Assembly (NCBI GenBank): GCA_008375315.1 | Contig: CP032507.1 | Coordinates: forward strand, 434,001 to 498,000 | Source of the DNA: Ectothiorhodospiraceae bacterium BW-2 | GTDB taxonomy: Bacteria; Pseudomonadota; Gammaproteobacteria; Thiohalomonadales; Thiohalomonadaceae | DNA: 64,000 bases | Direction: 5' to 3' | The notes under the pieces: model-generated | What the model was told of the DNA's origin: nothing | Database searches by the model: none | What the model saw: only the letters and a program-made list of their open reading frames with translations | Shown: positions 1 to 8,692 of the stretch, in pieces | Numbering within the stretch: position 1 is the stretch's first letter | Layout: every line of letters starts with the position of its first letter | Translations under genes and position numbers: made by a program

Positions 1-1
1 C

Positions 2-271
2 ATTATTCCGTTCCACAAGCTCGAAACTGACGAAGATTTCGAGTATCTCGAAGAGCTAGCGGGTGAGATTATCGACTTCTTCGCCGAAAATGCACTAGAG
101 CATGAGCGTACCGGAGAGATGATTGAGCGCATCGGTCTGGTGAACTTCCTCGAAGGGATCGGCCTTGAGATCGACCCCAACATGATCACCAACCCACGAA
201 TGAACCCCTATGTTCGTACCGATGGTTGGGATGAAGAGGCCGAAAAGTGGTTTGAGCGTAAAGCCGGCTAA
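2..271 (+). CDS. dsrA: DsrA, siroheme sulfite reductase alpha subunit (3' end only)
   Basis: The gene is open from the window edge and ends with TAA at 269-271, so only the last 89 residues are visible. They read as the C-terminal tail of DsrA, with IIPFHKLETDEDFEYLEEL near the start and an ending in EEAEKWFERKAG. DsrA pairs with DsrB in the cytoplasmic alpha2beta2 reverse sulfite reductase, which oxidizes sulfane sulfur to sulfite in sulfur oxidizers. The assignment rests on this tail plus the directly following dsrB and the rest of the operon. The siroheme and ferredoxin motifs lie outside the window. Confidence 0.9.
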   Translation: MIPFHKLETDEDFEYLEELAGEIIDFFAENALEHERTGEMIERIGLVNFLEGIGLEIDPNMITNPRMNPYVRTDGWDEEAEKWFERKAG

Positions 272-302
272 CGACCCTACTTCAACTTAAACTTTACCCT
301 TA

Positions 303-328
303 GCGGGGTCTGACTAAGATGACCCCGC
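303..328 (+). promoter_or_regulatory. Intercistronic hairpin between dsrA and dsrB
   Basis: A perfect 8-bp inverted repeat (gcggggtc at 303-310, gaccccgc at 321-328) encloses a 10-nt loop in the 84-nt dsrA-dsrB gap. No T-tract follows it, so it is not a standard terminator. It lies 15 nt before the dsrB ribosome binding site. A role in mRNA processing or stabilization of dsr segments is inference. Confidence 0.5.
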
Positions 329-355
329 GATTTTCCCGAATTCTGGAGGATTTAT

Positions 356-1426
356 ATGTCAGAACCACGCATGCCGATTGAGAGTGGCGTACCAGAGATG
401 GAGCCGTACCTGCACCCTACCCTGAAGAAGAACTACGGGCAGTGGGCATGGCACGATCGTCCCCGTCCTGGCGTGCTACACCATGTAGCGAAGGGAGGCG
501 ATGAGGTCTGGACTGTCCGCGCAGGAACCCAACGCCAAATGGATGTTTACACCATTCGCAAACTGATGGATATTGCCGATGAGTTTGCTGAAGGGTATGT
601 CCGTTTTACTATTCGCTCTAACATTGAGTTTATGGTGACCGATGAGAGCAAAGTTAAACCCCTGATTGAGAAACTGAACGCCGAGGGCTTCCCTATCGGC
701 GGTACCGGTAACTCGGTCTCCATGATCTCGCACACTCAAGGCTGGCTCCACTGCGATATTCCCGGTACCGATGCCTCAGGTGCGGTCAAAGCGCTAATGG
801 ATGAGCTCTATCATGAGTTTACCCACGAAGAGATGCCTAACCGCGTCCGTATCACCACCTCCTGCTGCCAGATTAACTGTGGCGGTCAAGGAGATATCGC
901 GATCAATATCCAACACACCAAGCCACCTAAGATTAACCACAATCTAGTTGCCAATGTCTGTGAGCGCCCTTCGGTTGTTGCACGCTGTCCGGTTGCCGCG
1001 ATTCGTCCGGCGATGGTAAACGGCAAGCCTTCACTTGAGGTCGATGAGAAGAAGTGTATCTGCTGTGGTGCCTGCTTCCCCCCCTGCCCGCCGATGCAGA
1101 TTAACGATCCGGAGCACTCCAAATTTGCCATCTGGGTTGGCGGTAAAAACTCCAACGCCCGCTCTAAGCCGACCTTCCATAAACTAGTCGCAGCGGGTAT
1201 CCCCAACAATCCGCCTCGCTGGCCTGAAGTCTCAGAAGTGGTCAAGAAGATTCTCGCCGCTTACAAAGCCGATGCGAAGGATTGGGAGCGGATGAACGAG
1301 TGGATCGATCGTATCGGTTGGCCCCGCTTCTTCGAGAAGACCGGTCTGCCATTTACCAAGTATCACATCGATAACTGGCGTGGTGGTCGCGTTAACCTTA
1401 ACGCGTCGGCTCATATTCGTTTCTAA
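356..1426 (+). CDS. dsrB: DsrB, siroheme sulfite reductase beta subunit
   Basis: This 356-residue protein is the beta subunit of dissimilatory sulfite reductase, running in the oxidizing direction here. It acts in the cytoplasm with DsrA and binds siroheme and [4Fe-4S] clusters. The cysteine block TTSCCQINCGGQGDIA (about 167-182) is the sulfite/siroheme-site motif. VARCPVAAIRP follows, then an inserted ferredoxin-like block CICCGACFPPCPPM near residue 235. The length is normal for DsrB. The ATG at 356 has a strong GGAGGA site at 344-349. It lies 84 nt after dsrA and 33 nt before dsrE, clearly in one operon. Confidence 0.97.
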   Translation: MSEPRMPIESGVPEMEPYLHPTLKKNYGQWAWHDRPRPGVLHHVAKGGDEVWTVRAGTQRQMDVYTIRKLMDIADEFAEGYVRFTIRSNIEFMVTDESKVKPLIEKLNAEGFPIGGTGNSVSMISHTQGWLHCDIPGTDASGAVKALMDELYHEFTHEEMPNRVRITTSCCQINCGGQGDIAINIQHTKPPKINHNLVANVCERPSVVARCPVAAIRPAMVNGKPSLEVDEKKCICCGACFPPCPPMQINDPEHSKFAIWVGGKNSNARSKPTFHKLVAAGIPNNPPRWPEVSEVVKKILAAYKADAKDWERMNEWIDRIGWPRFFEKTGLPFTKYHIDNWRGGRVNLNASAHIRF

Positions 1427-1459
1427 GTGTCACTTGAAAAGAGTAAGGTATCCTGACTA

Positions 1460-1852
1460 ATGAAATTTACGATTCAGGTCAACGAAGGGCCCTATACCCA
1501 CCAAGCCTCTGATAGCGCCTACCAGTTCACCAAAGCGGCACTGGCGGCGGGTCATGAGATATTTCGGGTATTCTTCTATCACGATGGGGTCAACAATGCG
1601 ACTCGGCTCACCACTCCACCGCAAGATGATCGCAATGTCATCAACCGCTGGAGTGAGCTGGCTGCTGCCCATAACCTCGACTTGGTCGTCTGTGTTGCTG
1701 CGGCCCAACGCCGCGGCATCGCTGACGAAGATGAGGCTAGACGCAACGGCAAGGATGGCCACAATCTCGCTGCCGGTTTCCGGATATCCGGACTCGGTCA
1801 GCTGATTGAAGGGGGCATTCAGTCCGATCGCTTGGTTGTGTTTGGTGACTAG
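1460..1852 (+). CDS. dsrE: DsrE, sulfurtransferase subunit of DsrEFH
   Basis: This 130-residue protein belongs to the DsrE/TusD family. In sulfur oxidizers the DsrE2F2H2 hexamer passes persulfide sulfur from TusA to DsrC. The sequence starts MKFTIQVNEGPYTHQ and has a Cys at residue 78 within LDLVVCVAAAQRRG, the same position as the sulfur-carrying Cys78 of Allochromatium DsrE. Together with dsrF and dsrH this gene marks the operon as oxidative, since sulfate reducers lack the trio. It lies 33 nt after dsrB with a modest TAAGG site upstream. Confidence 0.96.
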   Translation: MKFTIQVNEGPYTHQASDSAYQFTKAALAAGHEIFRVFFYHDGVNNATRLTTPPQDDRNVINRWSELAAAHNLDLVVCVAAAQRRGIADEDEARRNGKDGHNLAAGFRISGLGQLIEGGIQSDRLVVFGD

Positions 1853-1868
1853 GTAGAGGAGTTAAACA

Positions 1869-2276
1869 ATGAGCGACACCAAAAAATTTCTGTATGTCAA
1901 TCGCAGGGCTCCCTACGGTACGGTCTATGCACTAGAGTCGTTAGAGGTTGTGCTTATCGGTGCTGCATTCGAACAGGATGTTAGCCTGCTATTTATGGAT
2001 GATGGCGTATTTCAAATCACTAAGGGACAGAAGACCGATGGGATTGAGATGAAAAACTTCTCGCCCACCTATTCAGCGCTCGGTGATTACGATGTGAGAA
2101 ATATCTATGTCGATAAGCAGTCACTCGCAGAGCGGGGGCTAACGCTAGACGATCTACTCCATCTGACTTGGGAAGATGAGGATGACGACTACGCTAAAAA
2201 GGACTCTATTGTTCTGGTTGATCGAGCCGAAGTCACCCATCTGATGACTGGCGCTGATGTCATTCTGAGCTTCTAG
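1869..2276 (+). CDS. dsrF: DsrF, DsrEFH subunit
   Basis: This 135-residue DsrE/TusC-like protein is the middle subunit of the DsrEFH sulfur-transfer hexamer. The sequence MSDTKKFLYVNRRAPYG is followed by a Rossmann-like core (VVLIGAAFEQDVSLLFMDDGV). It contains no cysteine, which fits a structural rather than a sulfur-carrying subunit. The ATG is preceded by AGAGGAG. Spacing is 16 nt to dsrE and 11 nt to dsrH, so the three are translated as a block. Confidence 0.95.
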   Translation: MSDTKKFLYVNRRAPYGTVYALESLEVVLIGAAFEQDVSLLFMDDGVFQITKGQKTDGIEMKNFSPTYSALGDYDVRNIYVDKQSLAERGLTLDDLLHLTWEDEDDDYAKKDSIVLVDRAEVTHLMTGADVILSF

Positions 2277-2287
2277 GAGAAGGACAC

Positions 2288-2587
2288 ATGCTACATATTG
2301 TCAATAAATCCCCTTTTCAGACTAATGCCCTTGAGGGTTGTCTTAGCTGTGCTGAAGATGGCGGCGCGGTACTGCTCTATGAAGATGGTGTCTATGCGGC
2401 ACTAGCTAATAGCGCGGTTGCCGAGAAGATGAAGCAGGCGCTCTCTCGCCTCACCATCTACGCACTAGAGGGTGATCTACAGGCCCGAGGCATAGCCGAT
2501 AAGGTTCTTGAAGGTATTCAGCTGACCGATTATGCTGGGTTTGTCGAACTCGCTGTTAATCAAGATAAAGTTAATAGCTGGTTATAA
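2288..2587 (+). CDS. dsrH: DsrH, DsrEFH subunit
   Basis: This 99-residue protein belongs to the DsrH/TusB family and completes the DsrEFH hexamer. It begins MLHIVNKSPFQTNALEGC and has cysteines at residues 18 and 21, in the region where Allochromatium DsrH carries its conserved cysteine. The length is typical. A TAGGAGAAGG ribosome binding site overlaps the dsrF stop, indicating tight translational coupling. dsrC follows after 42 nt. Confidence 0.94.
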   Translation: MLHIVNKSPFQTNALEGCLSCAEDGGAVLLYEDGVYAALANSAVAEKMKQALSRLTIYALEGDLQARGIADKVLEGIQLTDYAGFVELAVNQDKVNSWL

Positions 2588-2629
2588 TTAATTTTCTGTT
2601 GTTATTTAAACTGTAAGGAGAGAAGCACT

Positions 2630-2962
2630 ATGGGTATCGTCATTAATGGTACTGAGCTTGAAACTGATGAAGAGGGTTATCTGGTTGATCTAAACGACTG
2701 GACTAAAGATGCGGCGGTTGAGCTAGCTAAGTCTGAAAATGTCGAGATGACCGATAGCCACTGGGAAGTCATCGACTTTCTGCGTGAGTACTATGATGAG
2801 TACCAGATCGCCCCTGCGGTTCGGGTACTAACCAAAGCGATTGGTAAGAAATTGGGTAAAGAGAAGGGTAACAGTAAGTATCTCTATGAGCTGTTCCCTT
2901 ACGGCCCTGCGAAGCAGGCGTGTAAAATTGCCGGCCTGCCAAAGCCGACTGGCTGTATCTAA
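2630..2962 (+). CDS. dsrC: DsrC, sulfur carrier protein
   Basis: This 110-residue DsrC/TusE-family protein carries sulfur as a persulfide or trisulfide between DsrEFH, the DsrAB reductase and the membrane DsrMKJOP complex. The flexible C-terminal arm is complete: Cys98 (in KQACKIAGLPKP) and the penultimate Cys109 (TGCI end). Having both cysteines separates true DsrC from TusE-like relatives with one. The start has a strong TAAGGAG site. It is followed by a perfect GC-rich hairpin (2982-3001). Confidence 0.97.
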   Translation: MGIVINGTELETDEEGYLVDLNDWTKDAAVELAKSENVEMTDSHWEVIDFLREYYDEYQIAPAVRVLTKAIGKKLGKEKGNSKYLYELFPYGPAKQACKIAGLPKPTGCI

Positions 2963-2981
2963 ATCCATTCGCATCGGGATT

Positions 2982-3001
2982 GAGGGCGGCTGACCGCCCT
3001 C
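2982..3001 (+). promoter_or_regulatory. Hairpin between dsrC and dsrM
   Basis: The arms gagggcgg (2982-2989) and ccgccctc (2994-3001) form a perfect 8-bp stem with a 4-nt loop. A run of cytosines follows instead of thymines, so it is not a classical terminator. Its place after dsrC suggests it may protect the 3' end of a dsrC-containing transcript or weaken read-through into dsrM; that is inference. Confidence 0.5.
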
Positions 3002-3031
3002 CCCCACTGCCGTTTAACGGAGGGTCAATTA

Positions 3032-3751
3032 ATGTCAGTGCTATTTGCACTTCTGTTCTATGCAGCGACTGCGCTGTTTATTGCCGGGTTGGCTTATCGA
3101 ATCGGCCTCTATTTTAAGACTCCGGCACCGTTAAAGATTCCCACGACTCCGGCTCCAACGACCCAGTCGGGTGTGCTGTGGCGTATGGCACGGGAGGTGC
3201 TCTTCTTTGAAAGCCTATTTAAATCGAACAAATGGATCTGGTTGTTCGGCTACCTGTTTCATGTCGGGCTGGCGCTGGTTCTTATGCGTCACCTACGCTA
3301 CTTTACCGATCCAACTTGGGGGTGGGTAGAGTTTATTCAGCCTTTTGGTATCTATGCCTCTTTCGCTATGGTCGCAGGACTGCTCGGACTCTGGCTGCGA
3401 CGGGTATTAGTGCCCCGTATTCGCTATATCTCTAACCCTTCAGATCATCTCATGCTGTTTCTACTAGTGATGATTGGCGTCAGCGGCATGATGATGAAGT
3501 TTGTCAGCCATACCGATATCGTCATGGTTAAACAGTATATGCTCGGTCTGATGCGCTTTGAGATTCGAGACCTCCCTATGGATGGTCCGCTACTCATCCA
3601 TCTGACTTTGGTGGCTGTTTTGATGATTATCTTCCCGATTAGCAAGCTGCTGCACGCTCCGGGAATACTCTTCAGCCCGACCCGTAATCAGGTCGATAAC
3701 CCGCGCGAAAAACGCCACTTGGCATCGTGGGCAGCTGAGCTAGACAAATAA
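3032..3751 (+). CDS. dsrM: DsrM, membrane heme b subunit of DsrMKJOP
   Basis: This 239-residue integral membrane protein resembles the gamma subunit of respiratory nitrate reductase. It is expected to bind heme b and move electrons between the quinone pool and DsrK. Several hydrophobic segments are visible (about 1-25, 70-88, 110-127, 143-158, 190-208). Histidines in YLFHVGLALVLMRHLRYF and LIHLTLVAVLMI/KLLHAPG are candidate heme ligands. The ATG follows a GGAGGG site. dsrK starts 36 nt downstream. Confidence 0.93.
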   Translation: MSVLFALLFYAATALFIAGLAYRIGLYFKTPAPLKIPTTPAPTTQSGVLWRMAREVLFFESLFKSNKWIWLFGYLFHVGLALVLMRHLRYFTDPTWGWVEFIQPFGIYASFAMVAGLLGLWLRRVLVPRIRYISNPSDHLMLFLLVMIGVSGMMMKFVSHTDIVMVKQYMLGLMRFEIRDLPMDGPLLIHLTLVAVLMIIFPISKLLHAPGILFSPTRNQVDNPREKRHLASWAAELDK

Positions 3752-3787
3752 ACCGTAACTCCAACTTTAAAGTGACAGGAGAGTCGT

Positions 3788-5359
3788 GTGGCCGATTTTC
3801 AAACACCTGAATTTCGTCAATTTCCAAGCGTTCCAAATAGGCTGCAAGCCGATGCAACCAAGCATCTAAGCCCATTTGTCGCTAAGCCGGATCACCAAAA
3901 AAATATCGGCTTTCCCGGTGAGCTAGTCGATAACTGGGAGCAGAAAGCTATTGAGAAGATGGGCGAGCTGCTCTCTAAATATCGCTCCCTACAGGTCTAT
4001 CTCGACTCGTGCGTTAAGTGTGGTGCGTGTACCGATAAGTGCCACTACTTTCAAGGCACTAGTGACCCTAAGAACATGCCGGTCGCAAGACAGGATCTGC
4101 TACGAAGCGTCTATCGCCGCTACTACACTATCGCCGGAAAATATTTCCCTAAGCTAGTCGGTGCCCGCGATATGACCCGCGAGGTACTCGATGAGTGGCA
4201 TAGCTACTTCCACCAGTGTTCCCAGTGTCGCCGCTGCTCGGTCTTCTGCCCCTACGGTATCGATACAGCCGAAATTTCGATGGCGGCACGGGAAATTATG
4301 GATAGCGTCGGCCATGGCCAGAAATACTGTAATGAGATTCTCGGTAAAGTACAGACAATCGGCAATAACCTCGGCCTTCCCGGCCCTGCGCTAGAGGCGA
4401 CACTAGAGGAGTTTGAAGAGGAGATCGAAGAGGATACTGGCCTGCCGGTTAAGATTCCGATTGATGTGAAAGGGGCCGATATTCTGCTCATCACCCCCTC
4501 CGCCGACTTCTTTGCCGAACCCCACATCGATGGCTTAATGGGCTACGCTAAGGTCTTCCATGAGGCAGGAGTCAACTGGACGCTAAGCAGCTACGCCTCT
4601 GAAGCGGCCAACTTCTCGATGTTTATCGGCAGCTACTCTAACCTAAAAAAGGTGGCCGAACGGATACGCAAAGCGGCACTCGATTTAGGCGTAAAACGCA
4701 TTGTTGTCGGCGAATGCGGCCACGCTTGGCGCGTCGCCTACAGCTTCTGGAATACGGTCGCCGGCATTGGTTCGGGAGGGGATGATGTCTATGCACGCGA
4801 GCTACAAAAACAGCTCGACCACAGCTATCCGATTCCGCAACATATTTGTGAGTTCACCTACGATCTCATTAAAGAGAACAAACTGCGCTTTAATAAAGCG
4901 GAGAACGATCACCGCACAGTGACCTTCCACGACTCCTGCAATGTGGCTAGAGGGAGTCGCATGGGCAACTACGCCGGTGGGCAGTTCGATATTCCTCGGG
5001 CGCTGATCAAGGCCTCGTGTAACAACTTTGTCGATATGGATATCTCAACGATTAAAGAGGCAACCTACTGCTGTGGCGGTGGGGGGGGGCTACTCACCGA
5101 TGATCTGATGGAGATTCGGGTCAAAGGAGCCCTACCGCGAATGGAGGCTCTCAATGATGTTGTCAAATCTGATGGCGTTACCCACATGGCGGCCATCTGC
5201 GCCATCTGTAAAGCTCAATTCGCCAAAATCCTACCCTACTACAACTTCCCCATGGACATGATCCTCAGCACTCACCAATTAGTTGGCGAGGCGCTAGTGA
5301 TGAAAGGCTCCCTCCAAGAGCAGGAGCTCGATGGCAATGGTGATGATGATGATAGCTAA
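3788..5359 (+). CDS. dsrK: DsrK, HdrD-like iron-sulfur subunit
   Basis: This 523-residue cytoplasmic iron-sulfur protein is related to the catalytic subunit of heterodisulfide reductase. It is the proposed site where the DsrC disulfide/trisulfide arm meets the membrane complex. Two ferredoxin-type clusters are visible, CVKCGACTDKCHYF and CSQCRRCSVFCPYG. The C-terminal half has the cysteine-rich HdrD-type segments HDSCNVARG, TYCCGGGGGLL and AICAICKAQF. The start codon is GTG, with ACAGGAGAG upstream. The C-terminus is acidic (GNGDDDDS). Confidence 0.95.
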   Translation: MADFQTPEFRQFPSVPNRLQADATKHLSPFVAKPDHQKNIGFPGELVDNWEQKAIEKMGELLSKYRSLQVYLDSCVKCGACTDKCHYFQGTSDPKNMPVARQDLLRSVYRRYYTIAGKYFPKLVGARDMTREVLDEWHSYFHQCSQCRRCSVFCPYGIDTAEISMAAREIMDSVGHGQKYCNEILGKVQTIGNNLGLPGPALEATLEEFEEEIEEDTGLPVKIPIDVKGADILLITPSADFFAEPHIDGLMGYAKVFHEAGVNWTLSSYASEAANFSMFIGSYSNLKKVAERIRKAALDLGVKRIVVGECGHAWRVAYSFWNTVAGIGSGGDDVYARELQKQLDHSYPIPQHICEFTYDLIKENKLRFNKAENDHRTVTFHDSCNVARGSRMGNYAGGQFDIPRALIKASCNNFVDMDISTIKEATYCCGGGGGLLTDDLMEIRVKGALPRMEALNDVVKSDGVTHMAAICAICKAQFAKILPYYNFPMDMILSTHQLVGEALVMKGSLQEQELDGNGDDDDS

Positions 5360-5429
5360 TTTAACCGAATCTATCCGTTTTAACCCAAATTTACCTAACA
5401 AAATTTTATAGCATAGGAGATTAACACTG

Positions 5430-7421
5430 ATGGCTACTTCCAGCGACGCAATGCAGAAAGATTTTACCTTCCGCCGCTATCAAGATGGCGACCATGAACA
5501 TAGAGGCTCTTGGAGTGACGAGATTTTCCAAGCTAGCTGGTCACATAAGTGCCCTACCTATGTGCATCGCACCCCCCCTTGCCAAGGTAGCTGCCCCTCC
5601 GGTCACGACATTCGTGGCTGGCTCGATATTGTTCGCGGTATCGAAAAGCCTGTCGGCGACATGACCATGCAGGAGTACGCTTTCCGTCGCGCTACCGATG
5701 CGAACCCCTTCCCCTCGGTGATGGGTCGAGTCTGCCCCGCCCCTTGTGAAGATGGCTGTAACCGTAACATGGTCGAAGATCATGTCGGCATTAACTCGGT
5801 CGAGCAGTACATCGGCGATCAGGCACTCAGTAACGGCTATAAATTTGAAGCCGGTGCCGAAACAGGCAAAAAGGTGGCGATTATCGGCGGTGGCCCCGCC
5901 GGTCTTGCCGCAGCCTATCAGCTACGCCGTTTAGGTCACGGGGCGACAATTATCGAGATGCAGCAGGAGCTCGGCGGCATGATGCGCTACGGCATCCCCG
6001 GCTACCGTACGCCAAGAGATGTACTCGATGGTGAAATTAACCGTATTATCGATATGGGGGTCGAAGTTAAGACATCGACTAAAGTCGGACGGGATATCAC
6101 TCTGGCGCAGATTGAGAACGATTTTGATGCCATTTTATTCGCGAACGGGGCTTGGTCGGGCCGCGCACTCCCTATTCCGGGGGCCGATGCGGTTAACTGC
6201 ATCTCCGGTATCGCCTTTCTAGCTGCCTTCAATGAGGGCCGCCTAAAGCATGTCAGTGGCAAAGTCGTTGTTGTCGGTGGTGGTGATACCTCTATCGATG
6301 TCGCCTCGGTAGCCCGTCGCCTCGGCAATATTACCGTTGAGAACGAAAAAGATCGTCCAGAGCATGTCGTCATTAACCAAACCGCACACGATGTTGCCGA
6401 AACGGCGGCTCGTCAAGGTGCTGATGTCATGCTTATCTCCCGCTCCTCGCTAGAGAATATGCCGGCTGCCGAGCATGAGCTCGAAGACGCGACCCGTGAA
6501 GGGGTCGAGATTATCGGCCAACTCAATCCGGTAGAGGTCATTAAAGGTGCCGATGGTCGCGCCAAGGCGCTGCGGGTCTGTCAACTCGAAGCCGATGGCA
6601 AGACTCCGATTGAGGGCTCTGAGTATGAGATTGAGTGTGAACTGATTGTCGCCGCTATCGGTCAAACCGGTGACATGAGCGGAATGGAGGGGGTCGCCAA
6701 TGAGCGCCACCTCGTCGATGCCGACAAAAATTTCCAAATCAAGGGCAAAGCCGGCTATTTTGCCTGCGGTGATATCGTTCGCCCCCACCTGCTCACCACG
6801 GCGATTGGTCAGGCGAGTATTGCGGTCGAGAGCATTAACTTCTACCTCAATAGCAAAGAGCTGAGACCTCGGCCTAAGGTCGATGTTCACCACTTCAATC
6901 TATTAGCAAAGCTGCGTGAAACCGGCCACACTCCTGAAGCATACCAATCACTCGATGCAGAGAGCGTCAAGGCCGAAGAGGGGTACGCTAAAGAGATCGA
7001 TCTCGGTAAACGGGGAACTTCGGAGGAGAAGTATGCCATTCACAACTACGAAGATCGCTCTAGCCAAGAGATTATCTCCTCCGATATGCTCTTTTTAGGC
7101 CATTTTGAAGAGACTCCCCGCTACAAGCGTGAGCACATTAAGGTCTATGCCGAAGATGTCATCGGTAACTTCCAAGAGCGGCTGCAACCTCTGAGCGAAG
7201 AGGATGTCATTAAAGAGGCCAAACGCTGCATGAGCTGCGGTATGTGCTTTGAGTGCGATAACTGTGTCATCTTCTGCCCGCAGGATGCGGTTAAGAAGAC
7301 GCCCAAAAAGGATTCGACGACCGGTCGTTATGTCTATACCGACTATAACCGCTGTATCGGTTGCCACATCTGCGCCGATGTCTGCCCTACCGGCTATATC
7401 GATATGGGTATGGGTGAGTAA
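5430..7421 (+). CDS. dsrL: DsrL, iron-sulfur flavoprotein NAD(P)H oxidoreductase
   Basis: This 663-residue protein resembles the small subunit of glutamate synthase with added iron-sulfur modules. DsrL takes electrons from DsrAB during sulfur oxidation and reduces NAD(P)+. In order: an N-terminal cysteine block (PPCQGSCPSGHDIRGW), an FAD Rossmann motif (VAIIGGGPAGLAAAYQL), a second nucleotide motif (VVVVGGGDTSIDVA), and a C-terminal two-cluster ferredoxin domain (CMSCGMCFECDNC, CIGCHICADVCPTG). The C-terminal ferredoxin module is expected for the oxidative DsrL-1 type. The ATG follows a TAGGAG site, and dsrJ starts 20 nt downstream. Confidence 0.95.
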   Translation: MATSSDAMQKDFTFRRYQDGDHEHRGSWSDEIFQASWSHKCPTYVHRTPPCQGSCPSGHDIRGWLDIVRGIEKPVGDMTMQEYAFRRATDANPFPSVMGRVCPAPCEDGCNRNMVEDHVGINSVEQYIGDQALSNGYKFEAGAETGKKVAIIGGGPAGLAAAYQLRRLGHGATIIEMQQELGGMMRYGIPGYRTPRDVLDGEINRIIDMGVEVKTSTKVGRDITLAQIENDFDAILFANGAWSGRALPIPGADAVNCISGIAFLAAFNEGRLKHVSGKVVVVGGGDTSIDVASVARRLGNITVENEKDRPEHVVINQTAHDVAETAARQGADVMLISRSSLENMPAAEHELEDATREGVEIIGQLNPVEVIKGADGRAKALRVCQLEADGKTPIEGSEYEIECELIVAAIGQTGDMSGMEGVANERHLVDADKNFQIKGKAGYFACGDIVRPHLLTTAIGQASIAVESINFYLNSKELRPRPKVDVHHFNLLAKLRETGHTPEAYQSLDAESVKAEEGYAKEIDLGKRGTSEEKYAIHNYEDRSSQEIISSDMLFLGHFEETPRYKREHIKVYAEDVIGNFQERLQPLSEEDVIKEAKRCMSCGMCFECDNCVIFCPQDAVKKTPKKDSTTGRYVYTDYNRCIGCHICADVCPTGYIDMGMGE

Positions 7422-7441
7422 TAACCACTTTGGAGATTCTG

Positions 7442-7909
7442 ATGCGAATGAAGCGAGTCAATCAGCTTCTCAAATCGGCTACCGTTGTGCTGGCAGTCGC
7501 ACTGCCAGCCGGCGTTTACGCTGAATCGGGGCTATCCATTCCGGCCCCGGTCAAAGGCAAGCAGTGTGTGGAACCGACCGATCAGATCCGTCGTAACCAC
7601 ATGGACTACTTGATGCACCAACGAGATAAGACTATGCGTGAGGGGATTCGTACCCAAAAATATAGTCTTAAAGAGTGCATCAACTGCCATGTTCCTGCCA
7701 AAACGGCTCCACAACAGGCAACTGGCGACCACTTCTGCATGAATTGCCATCAATACACTAGTGTCAAGATCGACTGTTTTGAGTGCCATGCGACCCATCC
7801 AGAAGCGGATGCGACGACCACTCTCAGTCCCAAGATGGGCAACTCGACGATTGCCCACCGAGCACTATCCCACTCACCTGAGCAAGCTGTCAGTTCAAAC
7901 GGTAATTGA
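7442..7909 (+). CDS. dsrJ: DsrJ, periplasmic triheme cytochrome c
   Basis: About 155 residues with an N-terminal signal sequence (KRVNQLLKSATVVLAVALPAGVYA). Three CxxCH heme c motifs are present: CINCH, CMNCH and CFECH. DsrJ is the periplasmic cytochrome of the DsrMKJOP complex; one heme in the family has unusual His/Cys ligation. A longer frame opens at a TTG at 7430. I chose the ATG at 7442 because a GGAG site (7432-7435) sits 6 nt upstream and would lie inside the longer version; the ATG at 7448 is also possible. dsrO begins 6 nt after the stop. Confidence 0.92.
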   Translation: MRMKRVNQLLKSATVVLAVALPAGVYAESGLSIPAPVKGKQCVEPTDQIRRNHMDYLMHQRDKTMREGIRTQKYSLKECINCHVPAKTAPQQATGDHFCMNCHQYTSVKIDCFECHATHPEADATTTLSPKMGNSTIAHRALSHSPEQAVSSNGN

Positions 7910-7915
7910 TCTATT

Positions 7916-8677
7916 ATGAATTCCAATCAACCGATCTCATCATCACGCCGTCATTTTCTGCTCGGCAGTGGCAAAGCCGCCGCTGCCGCCTCACTCGGCG
8001 GCGGAGTGTTTCTCTACGGAGCCCAGTCACAGGCGCGTGCCCCTGAAGAGCCGGCCTCGAACAAAGTTCGTTGGGGAATGTTAATCGATACCACCCAGTG
8101 TGCCGATGGTTGCAGTGACTGCGTGACTGCCTGCCAGAGTGAGCACGGTTGGGGGGGAGAGGAGAATAGCGAGAAGCGGTCGCGTCCCGATCAGCAGGCG
8201 CAGTGGATTCGCAAAGTCAAACTGAAAGATTTGACCACCCAAGCGACCCACTCCCTACCGATTATGTGTCAACACTGCGACAATCCGCCCTGTGTCGATG
8301 TCTGCCCGACCAAAGCCTCCATGATTCGCGCCGATGGCGTCGTCCTAGTTGATCGCCACGCCTGTATCGGCTGTCGCTACTGTATGATGGCCTGCCCCTA
8401 TAAGGCTCGCTCATTTATTCACGAGTCGATTAGCGACCAAAAACCCTATATGCCCCGCGGCAAAGGGTGCGTTGAGTCGTGTACGCTCTGTGTGCACAAA
8501 CTTGATGCAGGTGAGAACGAGACCGCCTGTTCGAGCGCCTGTGAACACAATGCGATTCTCGTAGGCGACCTGAACGATCCCGAGAGTAAAATCAGTCAGC
8601 GGCTCAAGTCACAGATGACCACCCAGATTCGTGCCGATCTAGGTCTCAATCCGGGCGTTCGTTACATAGGGATCTAA
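7916..8677 (+). CDS. dsrO: DsrO, Tat-exported periplasmic iron-sulfur protein
   Basis: This 253-residue protein resembles the ferredoxin subunits of DMSO/polysulfide reductases. A twin-arginine signal (SSRRHFLLGSG, then an alanine-rich segment) marks it as exported in folded form. Four cysteine groups for [4Fe-4S] clusters are visible: CADGCSDCVTAC, CQHCDNPPCVDVC, CIGCRYCMMACPYKA and the CVESCTLC/CSSACEH pair. It is expected to link DsrJ to the NrfD-like DsrP. It sits 6 nt after dsrJ and 15 nt before dsrP. Confidence 0.94.
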   Translation: MNSNQPISSSRRHFLLGSGKAAAAASLGGGVFLYGAQSQARAPEEPASNKVRWGMLIDTTQCADGCSDCVTACQSEHGWGGEENSEKRSRPDQQAQWIRKVKLKDLTTQATHSLPIMCQHCDNPPCVDVCPTKASMIRADGVVLVDRHACIGCRYCMMACPYKARSFIHESISDQKPYMPRGKGCVESCTLCVHKLDAGENETACSSACEHNAILVGDLNDPESKISQRLKSQMTTQIRADLGLNPGVRYIGI

Positions 8678-8692
8678 AGTTAAGGTTTTACC

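Noticed and set aside
886-1245. A 119-residue - strand frame inside dsrB
   Set aside because: It is a shadow of the conserved dsrB coding sequence with no supporting signals.
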